DNA of 34,395 nucleotides from Caldilineaceae bacterium (GCA_020845455.1 JADLFO010000038.1:1-34395), one strand, 5' to 3'; shown: positions 7,181 to 16,131, counted from the first letter of the stretch. Numbers and translations are program-made. The notes: a model not told the origin generated them from the letters alone.

Positions 7181-9580
7181 TTGAATCGGCTAGGCTACGT
7201 TTTCAGAGTCTTGGCAAGCCTTGTGATCGCTCTTTGTGCGATGGCGTGGGCGCAGCCAAGTCGGGCAGCGTCCATTCCCTATCCCACCGCAGCGGAGACC
7301 GTACGCTCGGCCCTGCTGCAAGCGCAGTTGGCGCTGGCGGATGACACCGCCGCGGCGCAGGCCGCCTGGCAGAGCGCGGCTGACGCCTACGCAGCACAAC
7401 TGGCGGGACCCTTGGCGCACACCGCCCCGGAGGCCGATGCACGGGCGCGCGCCGGGCTGGACGAGGCCGCCGCGGCGCTGGCGCAAGGTGACGCCGCCCG
7501 GTTTGCAGCCGCACGCGCCCAGGTGTGGACGGCGCTGCTGGCGGGAAGCTACCAGACGGTGACCGCCATGCTCCAGAGCGGTGACGGCGAAGGGGCGCGC
7601 GCCTGGCTGCCGCTGCGCGAATTCCGCCATGCGACGCGCTTCTCGCGCCCCAATACCGGCGCGACGCTGGCGCTGCGCGACTTCGCGTTGGGAGCCATCG
7701 ACGCCGGCCAGGCCAGACAGACAGTCCAGGCCGATCTGCTGGATACCTATCAGACACGCTTGACCGAAGCATTAGCCGATGTGCGCGCCGCCGACGCACA
7801 GCAGTTTGCCGTTCGTCGGGCCGAAGCCGCGGCATTGGCAGAAGGTTATTTTGCGATCTTGACGCCTGCCTATACCGAACAACGCGGACAGGCCGCGGCG
7901 CGGAGCGCGACCGCAGCCTTTGCCGATCTGCACGCCGTCGCGGCGCAGGGCACGTCACCCGCGGCCACGCTGATTGACACGCTGGCTGAGGTCGACGCGG
8001 CGCTCCACGGCTTTCGCGCTGCGCCCCTCAGCCCTGCCGAGCAAAAGCGACGCGCAGGCCAGATGCTGCGCTTCCTGTCGCTTGTGCCGGTGGAATATGG
8101 CCGCGGGGTGCGTAACGGTCAGGTCACGATTGACCTGGAAATCCGCGAGGCGATCACCTTTGGCGACTTCGCCGCGCTGGCCTTTGCCGACCTGCGCGAT
8201 CTGCTGGAGGCACGCGACGCCGCAGCGACCGAGCAGATCGCGCAACGCTTGGCCGAACTCAACGGCTATCTACAGGCCGCCGGCGCGCACACACAGGCGG
8301 CGAAACCCGCCGGGGTGCGGGCGCTCACACAAGAGATAGTGACGGCGTTGACGGCGCTGATGCCGCCCGAATGGGGCAAGCAGGACAGCGACGCCGACTT
8401 CGACGTGGTTGCGGCCGCGCTCGACCAGATGGAGGCGGCGCTGGCCGAGGGCGACTATGCGCGGGCCGAATCGGCGCGCGTCGAGGCCTATGCTGTGCTG
8501 GAGAGCGGACCTGAGGCGCGCTTGACGGCGTTTGCGCCCCAATACATCACGCCGATTGAGGAGTTGTTTTGGTATGGGCAGGGCGAACAGCCCGGCCTGG
8601 CCTATCTGATCCAGCAGCGCGCCTCTGCCCAAGAGGTTGCGGGCACGCGCCAAGCGTTGGACGGCCAGTTGGCCGCGGCGCAGACCGCCCTGGGCGGCCA
8701 GACATCGCCGTTTGCTGTGGCGACGAACGCCGCGCTCATCGTCTTCCGCGAGGGGCTGGAGGCGGTTGTCATTCTGGCCGCGCTGATGGCCAGCCTGGTG
8801 GGCGGGGACCGCCTGTACCGGCGGCCCATGGCGTGGGGGGTGCTCTTGGCCTTTGTGGCGACCGCCGCCACCTGGTGGGTAGCGCAGCAGGTCATCACTT
8901 CATTCAGCCGTTATGGCGAACGGCTGGAGGCCATTGTCTCGCTGATTGCGATTGCCGTGCTCTTGTTGATCACCAACTGGTTCTTCCACCGCGTCTATTG
9001 GAAGGAGTGGATGGCGACCTTCCACGCACGCAAGAAATCGCTGTTGGCCGGCGCAGCGCTGGGGCAGATGGCCGGTTTTGTGCTGCTCGGCTTTAGCAGC
9101 GTCTATCGCGAGGGCTTTGAGACCGTGCTCTTCCTGCAGGCGCTGGTGCTGGAGTCGAGCGTGTGGCGGGTGCTGCAGGGTACGCTCCTGGGGCTGCTGG
9201 GAGTGTTCTTGGTGGGCTACATGACCTTTAGCCTGCAATCGCGCTTGCCCTACAAACGGCTCTTGGTGGGAACCGGCGTGCTGATCGGCGCCGTGCTGCT
9301 GATGATGGTGGGCAACACGGCGCACGCGCTGCAAATTGTCGGCTGGATGCCCATCCACCCGATCCGCACGGTCACGCTGCCCTACTGGTGGGGGCTGTGG
9401 TTTGGCGTCTATGCGACCTGGGAGGGGGTCAGCCTGCAGATCCTGGCCGCCGTCTTTGTGCTCGGCAGCTACTTCCTGGCCGAAAGCCGGCAGAGGCAAA
9501 TGCTGCGCCGCAAGCGCCGGCTACATACGGCGGATGCCCCGTTGCCGGCCTACCCGTCGCACATGACAGAGGCGTCTTGA
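7181..9580 (+). CDS. FTR1-family high-affinity iron permease with a long extracytoplasmic N-terminal region
   Basis: 799 residues from a TTG start, supported by GGAG 6 nt upstream and by a signal peptide (Met to about 29, cleavage after SRA). Residues about 30-510 are an alanine-rich helical extracytoplasmic region. Near 405-480 it contains a D-x-M-E-A-A-L...Y-A-V-L-E-S-G-P-E-A segment like the periplasmic domain seen before many bacterial FTR1 proteins. From about 515 on there are roughly seven membrane helices. The two iron-binding R-E-x-x-E motifs are REGLE (523-527) and REGFE (643-647), the hallmark of EfeU/Ftr1. It moves iron across the inner membrane, probably fed by the preceding lipoprotein. 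No EfeB-type peroxidase gene is in the window. The protein is much longer than EfeU (about 280 residues). Confidence 0.92.
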   Translation: MNRLGYVFRVLASLVIALCAMAWAQPSRAASIPYPTAAETVRSALLQAQLALADDTAAAQAAWQSAADAYAAQLAGPLAHTAPEADARARAGLDEAAAALAQGDAARFAAARAQVWTALLAGSYQTVTAMLQSGDGEGARAWLPLREFRHATRFSRPNTGATLALRDFALGAIDAGQARQTVQADLLDTYQTRLTEALADVRAADAQQFAVRRAEAAALAEGYFAILTPAYTEQRGQAAARSATAAFADLHAVAAQGTSPAATLIDTLAEVDAALHGFRAAPLSPAEQKRRAGQMLRFLSLVPVEYGRGVRNGQVTIDLEIREAITFGDFAALAFADLRDLLEARDAAATEQIAQRLAELNGYLQAAGAHTQAAKPAGVRALTQEIVTALTALMPPEWGKQDSDADFDVVAAALDQMEAALAEGDYARAESARVEAYAVLESGPEARLTAFAPQYITPIEELFWYGQGEQPGLAYLIQQRASAQEVAGTRQALDGQLAAAQTALGGQTSPFAVATNAALIVFREGLEAVVILAALMASLVGGDRLYRRPMAWGVLLAFVATAATWWVAQQVITSFSRYGERLEAIVSLIAIAVLLLITNWFFHRVYWKEWMATFHARKKSLLAGAALGQMAGFVLLGFSSVYREGFETVLFLQALVLESSVWRVLQGTLLGLLGVFLVGYMTFSLQSRLPYKRLLVGTGVLIGAVLLMMVGNTAHALQIVGWMPIHPIRTVTLPYWWGLWFGVYATWEGVSLQILAAVFVLGSYFLAESRQRQMLRRKRRLHTADAPLPAYPSHMTEAS

Positions 9581-9715
9581 TGTTGCGCTTGGCATTGCGC
9601 TTACCGTTGGGTTTGCCGTCACACACGCGCCGCCGGGTCTAGCCCAGCGGCGCGATTTCCTCTACAATACCCGGAAACTATCCAACACGCTGCACCCGAA
9701 AGGATAGATTTCCGC

Positions 9716-11365
9716 ATGACCACCGAAACAACCCTCCGTGACCTGAGCGCGGGCCGCGCCCAGGTCACGGTCGACCTTAGACGGCGCGCGCCCCTGCGCC
9801 GCATCTGGCGCTACGTCGGCTATGACGAACCCAACTACACCTACACCCCCAATGGCCGCGCCCTGCTCGCCAAGCTCGCCGCTATGTCCGACGGCCCCTA
9901 TGCCATCCGCTGCCATTTTCTGCTCTGCTCCGGCGACGGCACGCCCAGCCTCAAATGGGGGTCGAGCAACGTCTATACCGAGGAGGCCGATGGCGCGCCC
10001 GTCTATAACTGGACGGTCATCGACCGCATCTTCGACACCTATATTGACCTGGGGCTGATCCCTTTTGTGGAGTTGGGATTTACGCCGCAGGCGCTGACCA
10101 CCGCGCCCGCAGATACGCCCTATGCCGACCCGCGGCACGGCGGCTGGCGCTACCCGCCGCGCGATTACGGGCGCTGGCTGGAACTGGTGCGCACGCTGGT
10201 GGCGCACTGCCGCGACCGCTATGGCCGGGCCGCGGTCGGCCAGTGGTATTGGGAGCTGTGGAACGAGCCGGATATCTTCTATTGGGCGGGCAGCGTGCAG
10301 GAATACTGCCGTCTCTATGACTACACCGTAGCCGGGCTGAAGGCGGCGCTGCCGGAGGCGCGCGTGGGCGGGCCGGCCACCACCAGCAGCGCAGAGCGCG
10401 CCGCCTCCACCGATTTTCTGCGCGCCTTTCTGCAGCACGTCACGCGCGGCGTCAATCACCTCAGCGGCGCGCAGGGCACGGCGCTCGATTTTATCAGCTA
10501 TCACGCCAAGGGGGGCAGCTTCCCGCGGCGGGCCGACACGCTCAAGATCACGCCCACGATCTACACGCTGCTCAACAACGTGCAGGCGAGCCTGGCGGTG
10601 GTCGACGAGTTCCCCGAACTGGCCGGGTGCGCCGTACATCTGACCGAGTGCGACCCCGACGGCTGGGCCGCGGGCACGATCCACGACAACGTCAACCTGT
10701 TCTATCGCAACACCGAATACTATGCCGGCTATGTGGCCTGCACGGTGTGCAAGCTGAGCCGCCACGCCTCTGCCGCGGGCCGGCAGGTGGACAGCATGTT
10801 GACCTGGGCCTTTTTGTTTGAGGATCGCGCCTATTTCGAGGGCTTCCGTACGTTGAGCACCAACGGCGTGGACAAGGCGGTGCTCAACGTCTTTCGGCTG
10901 CTCGCCAAGCTGGGCGGGACGCGGCTGGCGCTGACCAGCGACCGCGCCGTCGACCCGCTGGGCCGCGGGCGCGGCGATGACAGCGCCGGCCTGCCCGATA
11001 TCGACGGCCTTGCCGCGCTCGACGAAGCGGACGGCATCCAGGTTTTCCTCAGCAGCCATCACGACGACTGGGATGTGACCACGCCCAGCGAAGTCGCCGT
11101 CCGGGTGGAGGGGGTCGAGCCTGGACGGCGTTACCGTGTCTATGCCTCGCTGGTAGCGAAAGACAGCGCCAACGCCTACACCGTTTGGGACGCGATGGGC
11201 CGTCCGCAGCCGCCCTCGGCGGCGCAACTGGTGGAGATGCAGCGGGCCGCACGCATACAGCCCCAGGCGGTGGGGGAGAGCGCCGCCGACGGCGCGACCC
11301 TATCGCTATCGCTGTCCCTGCCCAGCCACAGCGCCTGTCTGGTGCAGTTTGTGCCGATGGGCTGA
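9716..11365 (+). CDS. GH39-like glycoside hydrolase (beta-xylosidase type)
   Basis: 549 residues, no signal peptide, so probably cytoplasmic and acting on imported oligosaccharides. It has a clan GH-A TIM barrel: the acid/base Glu184 lies in WELWNEPD, and the likely nucleophile Glu311 in HLTECDPDG. The spacing and the two contexts fit family GH39 (beta-xylosidase / alpha-L-iduronidase). A C-terminal beta-rich part (about 440-549) matches the accessory domain of that family. AAAGGA precedes the ATG at 9698-9703, a rather long spacing. A TACAAT hexamer lies at 9663-9668 but has no clear -35. Neighbouring ABC sugar importer and xylulokinase genes are consistent with pentose-containing glycan use. 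Activity on another beta-glycoside is possible. Confidence 0.8.
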   Translation: MTTETTLRDLSAGRAQVTVDLRRRAPLRRIWRYVGYDEPNYTYTPNGRALLAKLAAMSDGPYAIRCHFLLCSGDGTPSLKWGSSNVYTEEADGAPVYNWTVIDRIFDTYIDLGLIPFVELGFTPQALTTAPADTPYADPRHGGWRYPPRDYGRWLELVRTLVAHCRDRYGRAAVGQWYWELWNEPDIFYWAGSVQEYCRLYDYTVAGLKAALPEARVGGPATTSSAERAASTDFLRAFLQHVTRGVNHLSGAQGTALDFISYHAKGGSFPRRADTLKITPTIYTLLNNVQASLAVVDEFPELAGCAVHLTECDPDGWAAGTIHDNVNLFYRNTEYYAGYVACTVCKLSRHASAAGRQVDSMLTWAFLFEDRAYFEGFRTLSTNGVDKAVLNVFRLLAKLGGTRLALTSDRAVDPLGRGRGDDSAGLPDIDGLAALDEADGIQVFLSSHHDDWDVTTPSEVAVRVEGVEPGRRYRVYASLVAKDSANAYTVWDAMGRPQPPSAAQLVEMQRAARIQPQAVGESAADGATLSLSLSLPSHSACLVQFVPMG

Positions 11366-11380
11366 ATCCAAGGATCACGG

Positions 11381-11409
11381 TTGACAGCGCGCCGGTCTCT
11401 TGGTACTAT
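11381..11409 (+). promoter_or_regulatory. Strong sigma-70-like promoter for the AKR-GntR-aldolase operon
   Basis: TTGACA (11381-11386), 17 nt, TACTAT (11404-11409). This is the best promoter match in the window, about 120 bases before the aldo/keto reductase start and 16 bases after the GH39-like stop. Confidence 0.65.
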
Positions 11410-11419
11410 CACTATACCA
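11401..11419. promoter_or_regulatory. Candidate operator over the -10, inverted repeat TGGTA-N9-TACCA
   Basis: TGGTACTATCACTATACCA covers the -10 hexamer and the presumed start point. It is the same total length (19 bp) and has the same TGGT/ACCA ends as the site at 5694-5712. The FadR-type GntR regulator encoded in this operon is a natural candidate for autoregulation through it. Confidence 0.45.
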
Positions 11420-11527
11420 GTTGCCTGACGTGTGCAGCAGCGCACCGTCGTGGGCAACCCCCGGTATCGGCAGCCATTGCCGCAACGCGCATTCACACAG
11501 TTCATGCACTCTAAAGGAAGCTTTGCG

Positions 11528-12436
11528 ATGGAAGTTCGTCCGCTGGGCCAGTCTGCGCTTCAGGTCAGTTCAATCGGGCTGGGCTGTGTCACTTTTGGCC
11601 GCGAGATCGGCCAAGACACGGCCTTTGCGGTCATGGACCGGGCGCTGGCGCGCGGCATCACCCTGTTTGACACGGCGGAAGCCTATGGCCGCGGCGCTTC
11701 CGAGACGGTCATCGGTCACTGGCTTGCCGAGCGCGGCACGCGCGACCGCATCATCCTGGCGACCAAGGTGGCCGGAAATCTGACTGCGGCGCATGTGCTG
11801 GAATCGGCAGAAGCCAGCCTGCGCCGGCTGCAAGTCGAGCAGGTCGATCTCTTCCAACTGCACCGCTTTGACCCCGATGTGCCGCTGGAAGAGACGCTGG
11901 AGGCGCTTAACCAAGTGGCAGAACGCGGCTGGGCGCGCGCCGTGGGCTGCAGCAACTACAGCGCCGCACAGCTTTCTCAAGCGCCGGCGATCCAAGAACG
12001 GCACGGCTGGGTGCGCATGGCATCGGTGCAGCCCAACTACAACTTGGTCGAGCGTGACATCGAGCAAGACCTGCTGCCGCTCTGCGCCAAGCAGCAGATC
12101 GGCGTCATCTCCTACAGCCCGCTGGGCGCCGGCTTTCTCACCGGCAAATATCGAGAGGGCGGCCCGGTGCCGGCAGGGGCCCGCTTCGACATGCTGCCCA
12201 GCCATCAGGAGATCTATTTCAAAGAGCGCGGCTGGCAGGTCGTCGAAGGGCTGCGCGCCCAAGCCGAGGCGTTGGGCGTCTCCATGTCCCATCTGGCGCT
12301 GGCCTGGGCCATCGGCCAGCCGGGGATCACCTCGGTGTTGATCGGCGCGCGCAGCGCCAAGCACGTGGACCAAGCCTTCGAGGCCGAAGCGATGGGGCTG
12401 ACGCCCGAAGTGCGCGCCGCGCTCAATGCGCTCTAG
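11528..12436 (+). CDS. Aldo/keto reductase
   Basis: 302 residues from the ATG at 11528, preceded by AAAGGAAG. An in-frame upstream ATG at 11504 lacks a good site. It is a monomeric (beta/alpha)8 NADPH-dependent carbonyl reductase or sugar dehydrogenase. The catalytic tetrad is visible: Asp48 and Tyr53 in FDTAEAYG, Lys80 in ATK, His112 in LFQLH. The cofactor region is SYSPLGAGFLTGKY plus the C-terminal IGARSAKHVDQ. It is the first gene of a three-gene operon with a GntR regulator and a class I aldolase. That arrangement is common for sugar oxidation without phosphorylation, in which an AKR can act as the sugar 1-dehydrogenase. The substrate is unknown. Confidence 0.9.
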   Translation: MEVRPLGQSALQVSSIGLGCVTFGREIGQDTAFAVMDRALARGITLFDTAEAYGRGASETVIGHWLAERGTRDRIILATKVAGNLTAAHVLESAEASLRRLQVEQVDLFQLHRFDPDVPLEETLEALNQVAERGWARAVGCSNYSAAQLSQAPAIQERHGWVRMASVQPNYNLVERDIEQDLLPLCAKQQIGVISYSPLGAGFLTGKYREGGPVPAGARFDMLPSHQEIYFKERGWQVVEGLRAQAEALGVSMSHLALAWAIGQPGITSVLIGARSAKHVDQAFEAEAMGLTPEVRAALNAL

Positions 12437-12451
12437 CCCCAACCGGGTGGC

Positions 12452-13159
12452 ATGGCGATTCTGAAACCGCTCTCACGCGATACGCTGACCAAGCAGGCCG
12501 CCGACACCCTGCGCCGGTTTATCTTGGCCGAGACGGTGCGGCCCGGCGACGCGCTGCCCAGCGAACGCGAGTTGAGCGAGACGCTTTCGGTCAGCCGCAA
12601 CATCGTGCGCGAGGCGCTGACCGTGCTGGTGGCGGAAGGGCTGATCGTCAAAAAGCCGGGCAGCGGTATCTTTGTCACAGACTTTGACCCGGCCCGCGTC
12701 ACGCCGCCGATTGCCGTCAATCTTGACTACGACGGGCGCGATTTAGCGGCGCTGGGCGAAGCGCGCGCCGGCGTGGAACTGGGCGCGGTCGAGTTGATGG
12801 TCACACGCATCACCGGCGCGCAGTTGGTGCAGCTTGAGGAGATCAACCGGGCGCTGGCCGAAAAGCTTCAGCAGAACCGCAGCGCCGTGCGCCACGACAT
12901 CGAGTTTCATACTGTGCTGTTCGAGGCGACGCACAACCCCATATTGATCGACCTGGCGCCGCTGTTGGTGGAGTATTTCCGCCTCTCGGTGGCGCAAAGC
13001 CCTGATGTGATCGTGCGCAGCCCCAGGCGCATCGTCGACGAACACCAGCGCATCATCGAGGGGCTGCGGCGGCGCGATGTAACGGCTACCCGCCGCGCCC
13101 TGCTGGCGCATCTGGACCCGACGCGCAGCACGCCGTGGTCCAAAGCAATCGCCGAGTAA
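12452..13159 (+). CDS. GntR-family transcriptional regulator, FadR/FCD type
   Basis: 235 residues. The N-terminal winged helix (about 10-75) contains the diagnostic P-S-E-R-E-L (36-41), V-S-R-N-I-V-R-E-A-L (47-56) and G-S-G-I-F-V (70-75). The C-terminal FCD domain (about 97-222) keeps the metal ligands Asp149-x3-His153, His198 and His220, so it probably binds a metal and a carboxylate effector such as a sugar acid. It starts 15 nt after the aldo/keto reductase stop and is co-transcribed with it. It is likely a repressor of its own operon, and possibly of other sugar genes in the window, through TGGT...ACCA palindromes. That target assignment is an inference. Confidence 0.93.
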   Translation: MAILKPLSRDTLTKQAADTLRRFILAETVRPGDALPSERELSETLSVSRNIVREALTVLVAEGLIVKKPGSGIFVTDFDPARVTPPIAVNLDYDGRDLAALGEARAGVELGAVELMVTRITGAQLVQLEEINRALAEKLQQNRSAVRHDIEFHTVLFEATHNPILIDLAPLLVEYFRLSVAQSPDVIVRSPRRIVDEHQRIIEGLRRRDVTATRRALLAHLDPTRSTPWSKAIAE

Positions 13160-13210
13160 CACATCTATCCACGCATCTAGCCAGAGAACGTCTAGAAAGC
13201 AACACGGCCT

Positions 13211-14125
13211 ATGTCACCCCATCTGCGCGGCATCTACCCGGCCCTGCTCACCCCGCTGACCGACGACGGCAGCGCCGTCCACTATGAGAGCCTGCGCCGC
13301 CTGGTCGAACGGCTGATCGGAGCCGGCGTCCACGGCTTTTTTGTCTGCGGCGGCAGCGGCGAAGGCATCCTGCTGACCGCTGACGAACGGCGGCAAATCC
13401 TCGAAACGGTGCTGGCGCAGAGCGCAGGCCGCGCCCAGGTCATCGCGCATATCGGCGCGGTCTCCACCGCCCAGGCGCAGGAATTGGCGCGCCACGCTGC
13501 CGGCCTGCCGGTGGCCGCGGTGGCGGCGATCCCGCCCATCTATTTCAAGGTCGATGGGGCTGCGCTGGCCGACCACTACCGGCTGATCGCCGAGGCCGCG
13601 GGCGACACGCCGCTCTGGGTCTACAACATCCCCAGCGCCACAGGCGTGGAGATCAACGCGGGGGTGATGGCCGGGCTGCTGAAGATCCCCACGGTGCGCG
13701 GCATCAAGTACTCCGCCTACAACCTGTTCGACATGCGGCGCATCGCGGAACTGCGCGAGGACATCACCGTCCATTCCGGCTTCGACGAGGTCTGCGTGGC
13801 GGGGTTGAGCATGGGCGCGCACGGGGCGATCGGCAGCACCTACAATGTGCTGCCCGCCACCTTCTGCCAGCTCTATGCGGCGACGGCGCGCGGCGACTGG
13901 CCCGCGGCCCACGCCATCCAGGGCGAGGCCAACCGAGTGATCCAGGCGTTGATCTCGGCCCCCTTGATCGCGGGGATGAAGGCGATCCTGAGCGCGTGGG
14001 GCATCCCCTGCGGCGGCCCGCGCCGCCCGCAGCGCCCGCTCACCGGCGAAGAGCGCGCCCGCCTGCTCGCCGCCGTGGAAGCCGCCGGGCTGATCGAGAT
14101 GGAAACGGGTATGGCGGCGGCGTAG
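13211..14125 (+). CDS. DHDPS/N-acetylneuraminate-lyase family aldolase
   Basis: 304 residues, a class I (Schiff-base) TIM-barrel aldolase or dehydratase. GGSGEG (47-52) is the carboxylate-binding loop. Tyr138 in VYNIPSATGVE and Lys166 in GIKYSAYNLFDM are the catalytic pair. The later segment FDEVCVAGLSMGAHGAIGSTYN closely follows the corresponding stretch of N-acetylneuraminate lyases, rather than DapA, which belongs to lysine synthesis. With an aldo/keto reductase and FCD-GntR in the same operon, cleavage of a 2-keto-3-deoxy sugar acid is as likely as sialic acid cleavage. No other sialic acid genes are present. The gene starts 51 nt after the regulator and converges on the ABC transporter genes. 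Confidence 0.87.
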   Translation: MSPHLRGIYPALLTPLTDDGSAVHYESLRRLVERLIGAGVHGFFVCGGSGEGILLTADERRQILETVLAQSAGRAQVIAHIGAVSTAQAQELARHAAGLPVAAVAAIPPIYFKVDGAALADHYRLIAEAAGDTPLWVYNIPSATGVEINAGVMAGLLKIPTVRGIKYSAYNLFDMRRIAELREDITVHSGFDEVCVAGLSMGAHGAIGSTYNVLPATFCQLYAATARGDWPAAHAIQGEANRVIQALISAPLIAGMKAILSAWGIPCGGPRRPQRPLTGEERARLLAAVEAAGLIEMETGMAAA

Positions 14126-14133
14126 GAGGGGAC

Positions 14134-14166
14134 TCACCGCAAAGAACGCAAAGGGCAGAGAAGAAG
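14134..14166 (+). repeat. Post-stop purine-rich repeat, copy 3
   Basis: TCACCGCAAAGAACGCAAAG, then GGCAGAGAAGAAG, begins 9 nt after the aldolase stop, in the sense of that gene. It shares the ten-base core CACCGCAAAG with copies 1 and 5. Confidence 0.65.
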
Positions 14167-14209
14167 CGGCGCTGTGCGCCCACAGGATGCTGTGCATCCC
14201 GTCGATCAC

Positions 14210-14250
14210 GCGACCGGCCCGACCTGGCGCTGCCAGGTCGGGCCGGTCGC
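14210..14250. terminator. Very strong hairpin (19-bp perfect stem, 3-nt loop) between convergent genes
   Basis: GCGACCGGCCCGACCTGGC (14210-14228) pairs perfectly with 14232-14250. It lies 85 nt after the aldolase stop and 53 nt beyond the permease stop. A T-rich tail is only TTTC on +, so it may be a bidirectional terminator-like structure or a repeat element. A smaller GGATG...CATCC hairpin sits just before it (14186-14200). Confidence 0.55.
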
Positions 14251-14302
14251 TTTCAAGCCACATCAAGCCATATATTGTGGATGCGCTTGCGGGCAGAGGC
14301 GT

Positions 14303-15199
14303 CTACCCCTTGACGCCCCCCAAGACCACGCCGCGGATGTAGTAGCGTTGGGCAAAAAAGAAGAGCACAATCATGGGCAGCGTCATCAAGAACGCAATCG
14401 CCATCATATAGTTCATCTCCTCGGTATAGGCGCCGCGGAAGAGATTCATACCCAAGGCGAGCGTGTAGTTGTTGGCGCTGGAAAGATAGATCAGCGGGCC
14501 GTAGAAATCATCCCAGGTGCGCTGGAAGGTAAAGATCGCCACGGTAGTGAGCGCGGGCAGCGAGAGCGGCAGGAAGATGGTCCACCAGATCTGCAAGCGG
14601 TTTGCGCCGTCGATGCGCGCCGCGTCTTCGATCTCCAGAGGGATGCCCAGAAAGAACTGGCGGATCAGAAAGATGTTGATCGCGCCGCCGCCAAACCAGG
14701 CTGGGACGGTGAGCGGAAGAAAGGTATCCAGCCATTCGATGCGAAAGAAGACGATATAGAGCGGGATCAACGTGACCTGCGGCGGCAGCATGACCGACGC
14801 CAGCGTGGCGATAAACCAGAAGTTGCGCCCAGGGAAGCGGATGCGCGCAAAGCCATAGGCGCAGAGCGACGATGTGAGCAGCACGCCCACCAGCACCGTC
14901 ACGCTGATAAAGAGCGTGTTCAGCGTCCAGCGCGTGAAGCGCATGTTGGGATAGTTCCACGCATCGAGGTAGTTGTGCAACTGGGGCACTTTAGGCCAGA
15001 GCGACGGCGGGAAGATATAGACCTCCGGCTTGGTCTTGAGCGACGTGATGATCATCCACCACAGCGGCACGATCGAGATCAGCGAGATCGCGATCAACAG
15101 AAAATAGAGCAGGGCCGCGCGCCCTTCGCGCCGCCAAAACTTCCCCTTGACGACTTGGCGCTGGCGCGAGCGCGGCACAGGGGTAGCGGTGGCGCTCAT
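14303..15199 (-). CDS. Carbohydrate ABC transporter permease, MalG/UgpE type
   Basis: 298 residues, six membrane helices expected, inner membrane. The EAA loop, where the ATPase docks, is E-I-E-D-A-A-R-I-D-G-A-N...L-P at about 188-215, the textbook form for CUT1 sugar importers. Start at 15199: its ATG overlaps the stop of the upstream permease gene in an ATGA, so the two are translationally coupled. A longer frame would begin inside that gene. It is the last gene of the importer operon. No ATPase gene follows, which suggests a shared MsmK/UgpC-type ATPase encoded elsewhere. Confidence 0.94.
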   Translation of the reverse strand: MSATATPVPRSRQRQVVKGKFWRREGRAALLYFLLIAISLISIVPLWWMIITSLKTKPEVYIFPPSLWPKVPQLHNYLDAWNYPNMRFTRWTLNTLFISVTVLVGVLLTSSLCAYGFARIRFPGRNFWFIATLASVMLPPQVTLIPLYIVFFRIEWLDTFLPLTVPAWFGGGAINIFLIRQFFLGIPLEIEDAARIDGANRLQIWWTIFLPLSLPALTTVAIFTFQRTWDDFYGPLIYLSSANNYTLALGMNLFRGAYTEEMNYMMAIAFLMTLPMIVLFFFAQRYYIRGVVLGGVKG

Positions 15200-16131
15200 T
15201 GTTTGACCTCGTAATAGACATAGGCGTCGGAGCCACGAAAGACCAACAGCGTCAGCACCAGTATGATGGCAAACATAAACCAGGCCATGGCCGCCGCCAT
15301 CCCCATCTGCAGCCACTTGAAGGCCTTTTCATACAGGTTCAGGTTGTAGACGTAGGTCGAAAAAAGCGGCCCGCCTTGTGTCAGTACAAAGGGCGGCAGG
15401 AAGTACTGGAAGGTGAAGATCAGCCCGGTCACCAAGTTGAAAAAGATCGTGGGCGAGAGCATGGGCAGCGTGATGTGCCAAAAAAGGCGGCGTTCGCTTG
15501 CGCCGTCGATCTTGCCCGCGTCGTAAAGTTCCTGCGAGATGCCCTGCAGCCCGGCCAGGAAGATCACCATGGCGGGGCCGATGCTCCACAGGTTGAGCGC
15601 GGCCAGCGAAGGCAGCGCGGTGTTGGGTTCCGACAGCCAGCCCGACGTGGGCAGCCCCAGCCGTTCTAGGGTGGCATTGACCAAGCCAAACTCCGGGTTG
15701 AGCAGCCAGCCCCAAATAAAGACCATGGCAATGCCGGGGACGATGGTAGGCATATAGAAGGCGGTGCGGAAAAAACGGATGCCGGGCAGATTCTGGTTGA
15801 GCAGCAGCGCCGCGATCAAGCTTGCGCCCAAGGTCAAGGGCACCGACATGGCCGCATAGAGCAGCGTGATCCACAGCGAATGGAGCACACGCAGATAATC
15901 TTCGGTGAACATATCGCGATAGTTGCGCAGCCCGACAAATTCCGGCGACTTGAGCAATGGATAGTCGGTCAGGCTGAGATAGAGCGAGGCCAGCATGGGG
16001 CCAAAGGTCCAGATCAACAGCCCCAAGATCACGGGCAGGATAAACAGATAGCCCTCGACCGTGTCTCGCCAATAGGCCTTGGAATGGCGCGGACGGGTGG
16101 GTCGCGGCACGATTTGGGTTGCCATCATCAC
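15196..16131 (-). CDS. Carbohydrate ABC transporter permease, MalF/UgpA type
   Basis: About 311 residues. The start is ambiguous among GTG 16131 and ATG 16128 or 16125, all within GGTGATGATG and with only a weak ribosome site. Six membrane helices are expected: the first is at about 28-50, and the EAA loop E-L-Y-D-A-G-K-I-D-G-A...L-P at 201-225. It pairs with the MalG-type permease encoded downstream (ATGA overlap) to form the channel of a CUT1 sugar importer fed by the lipoprotein at 16406-17785. It is separated from that gene by a 274-nt spacer with two hairpins, which may lower permease expression relative to the binding protein. Confidence 0.94.
   Translation of the reverse strand: MMMATQIVPRPTRPRHSKAYWRDTVEGYLFILPVILGLLIWTFGPMLASLYLSLTDYPLLKSPEFVGLRNYRDMFTEDYLRVLHSLWITLLYAAMSVPLTLGASLIAALLLNQNLPGIRFFRTAFYMPTIVPGIAMVFIWGWLLNPEFGLVNATLERLGLPTSGWLSEPNTALPSLAALNLWSIGPAMVIFLAGLQGISQELYDAGKIDGASERRLFWHITLPMLSPTIFFNLVTGLIFTFQYFLPPFVLTQGGPLFSTYVYNLNLYEKAFKWLQMGMAAAMAWFMFAIILVLTLLVFRGSDAYVYYEVKQ

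Noticed and set aside
9662..11227. 521-codon frame opposite the GH39-like gene
   Set aside because: No motif and unnatural composition. The + strand holds both catalytic glutamates in the right contexts.
13211..14125. Calling the aldolase dapA
   Set aside because: The GSTYN-containing second half and the operon partners fit an N-acetylneuraminate-lyase or sugar-acid aldolase better than lysine synthesis.
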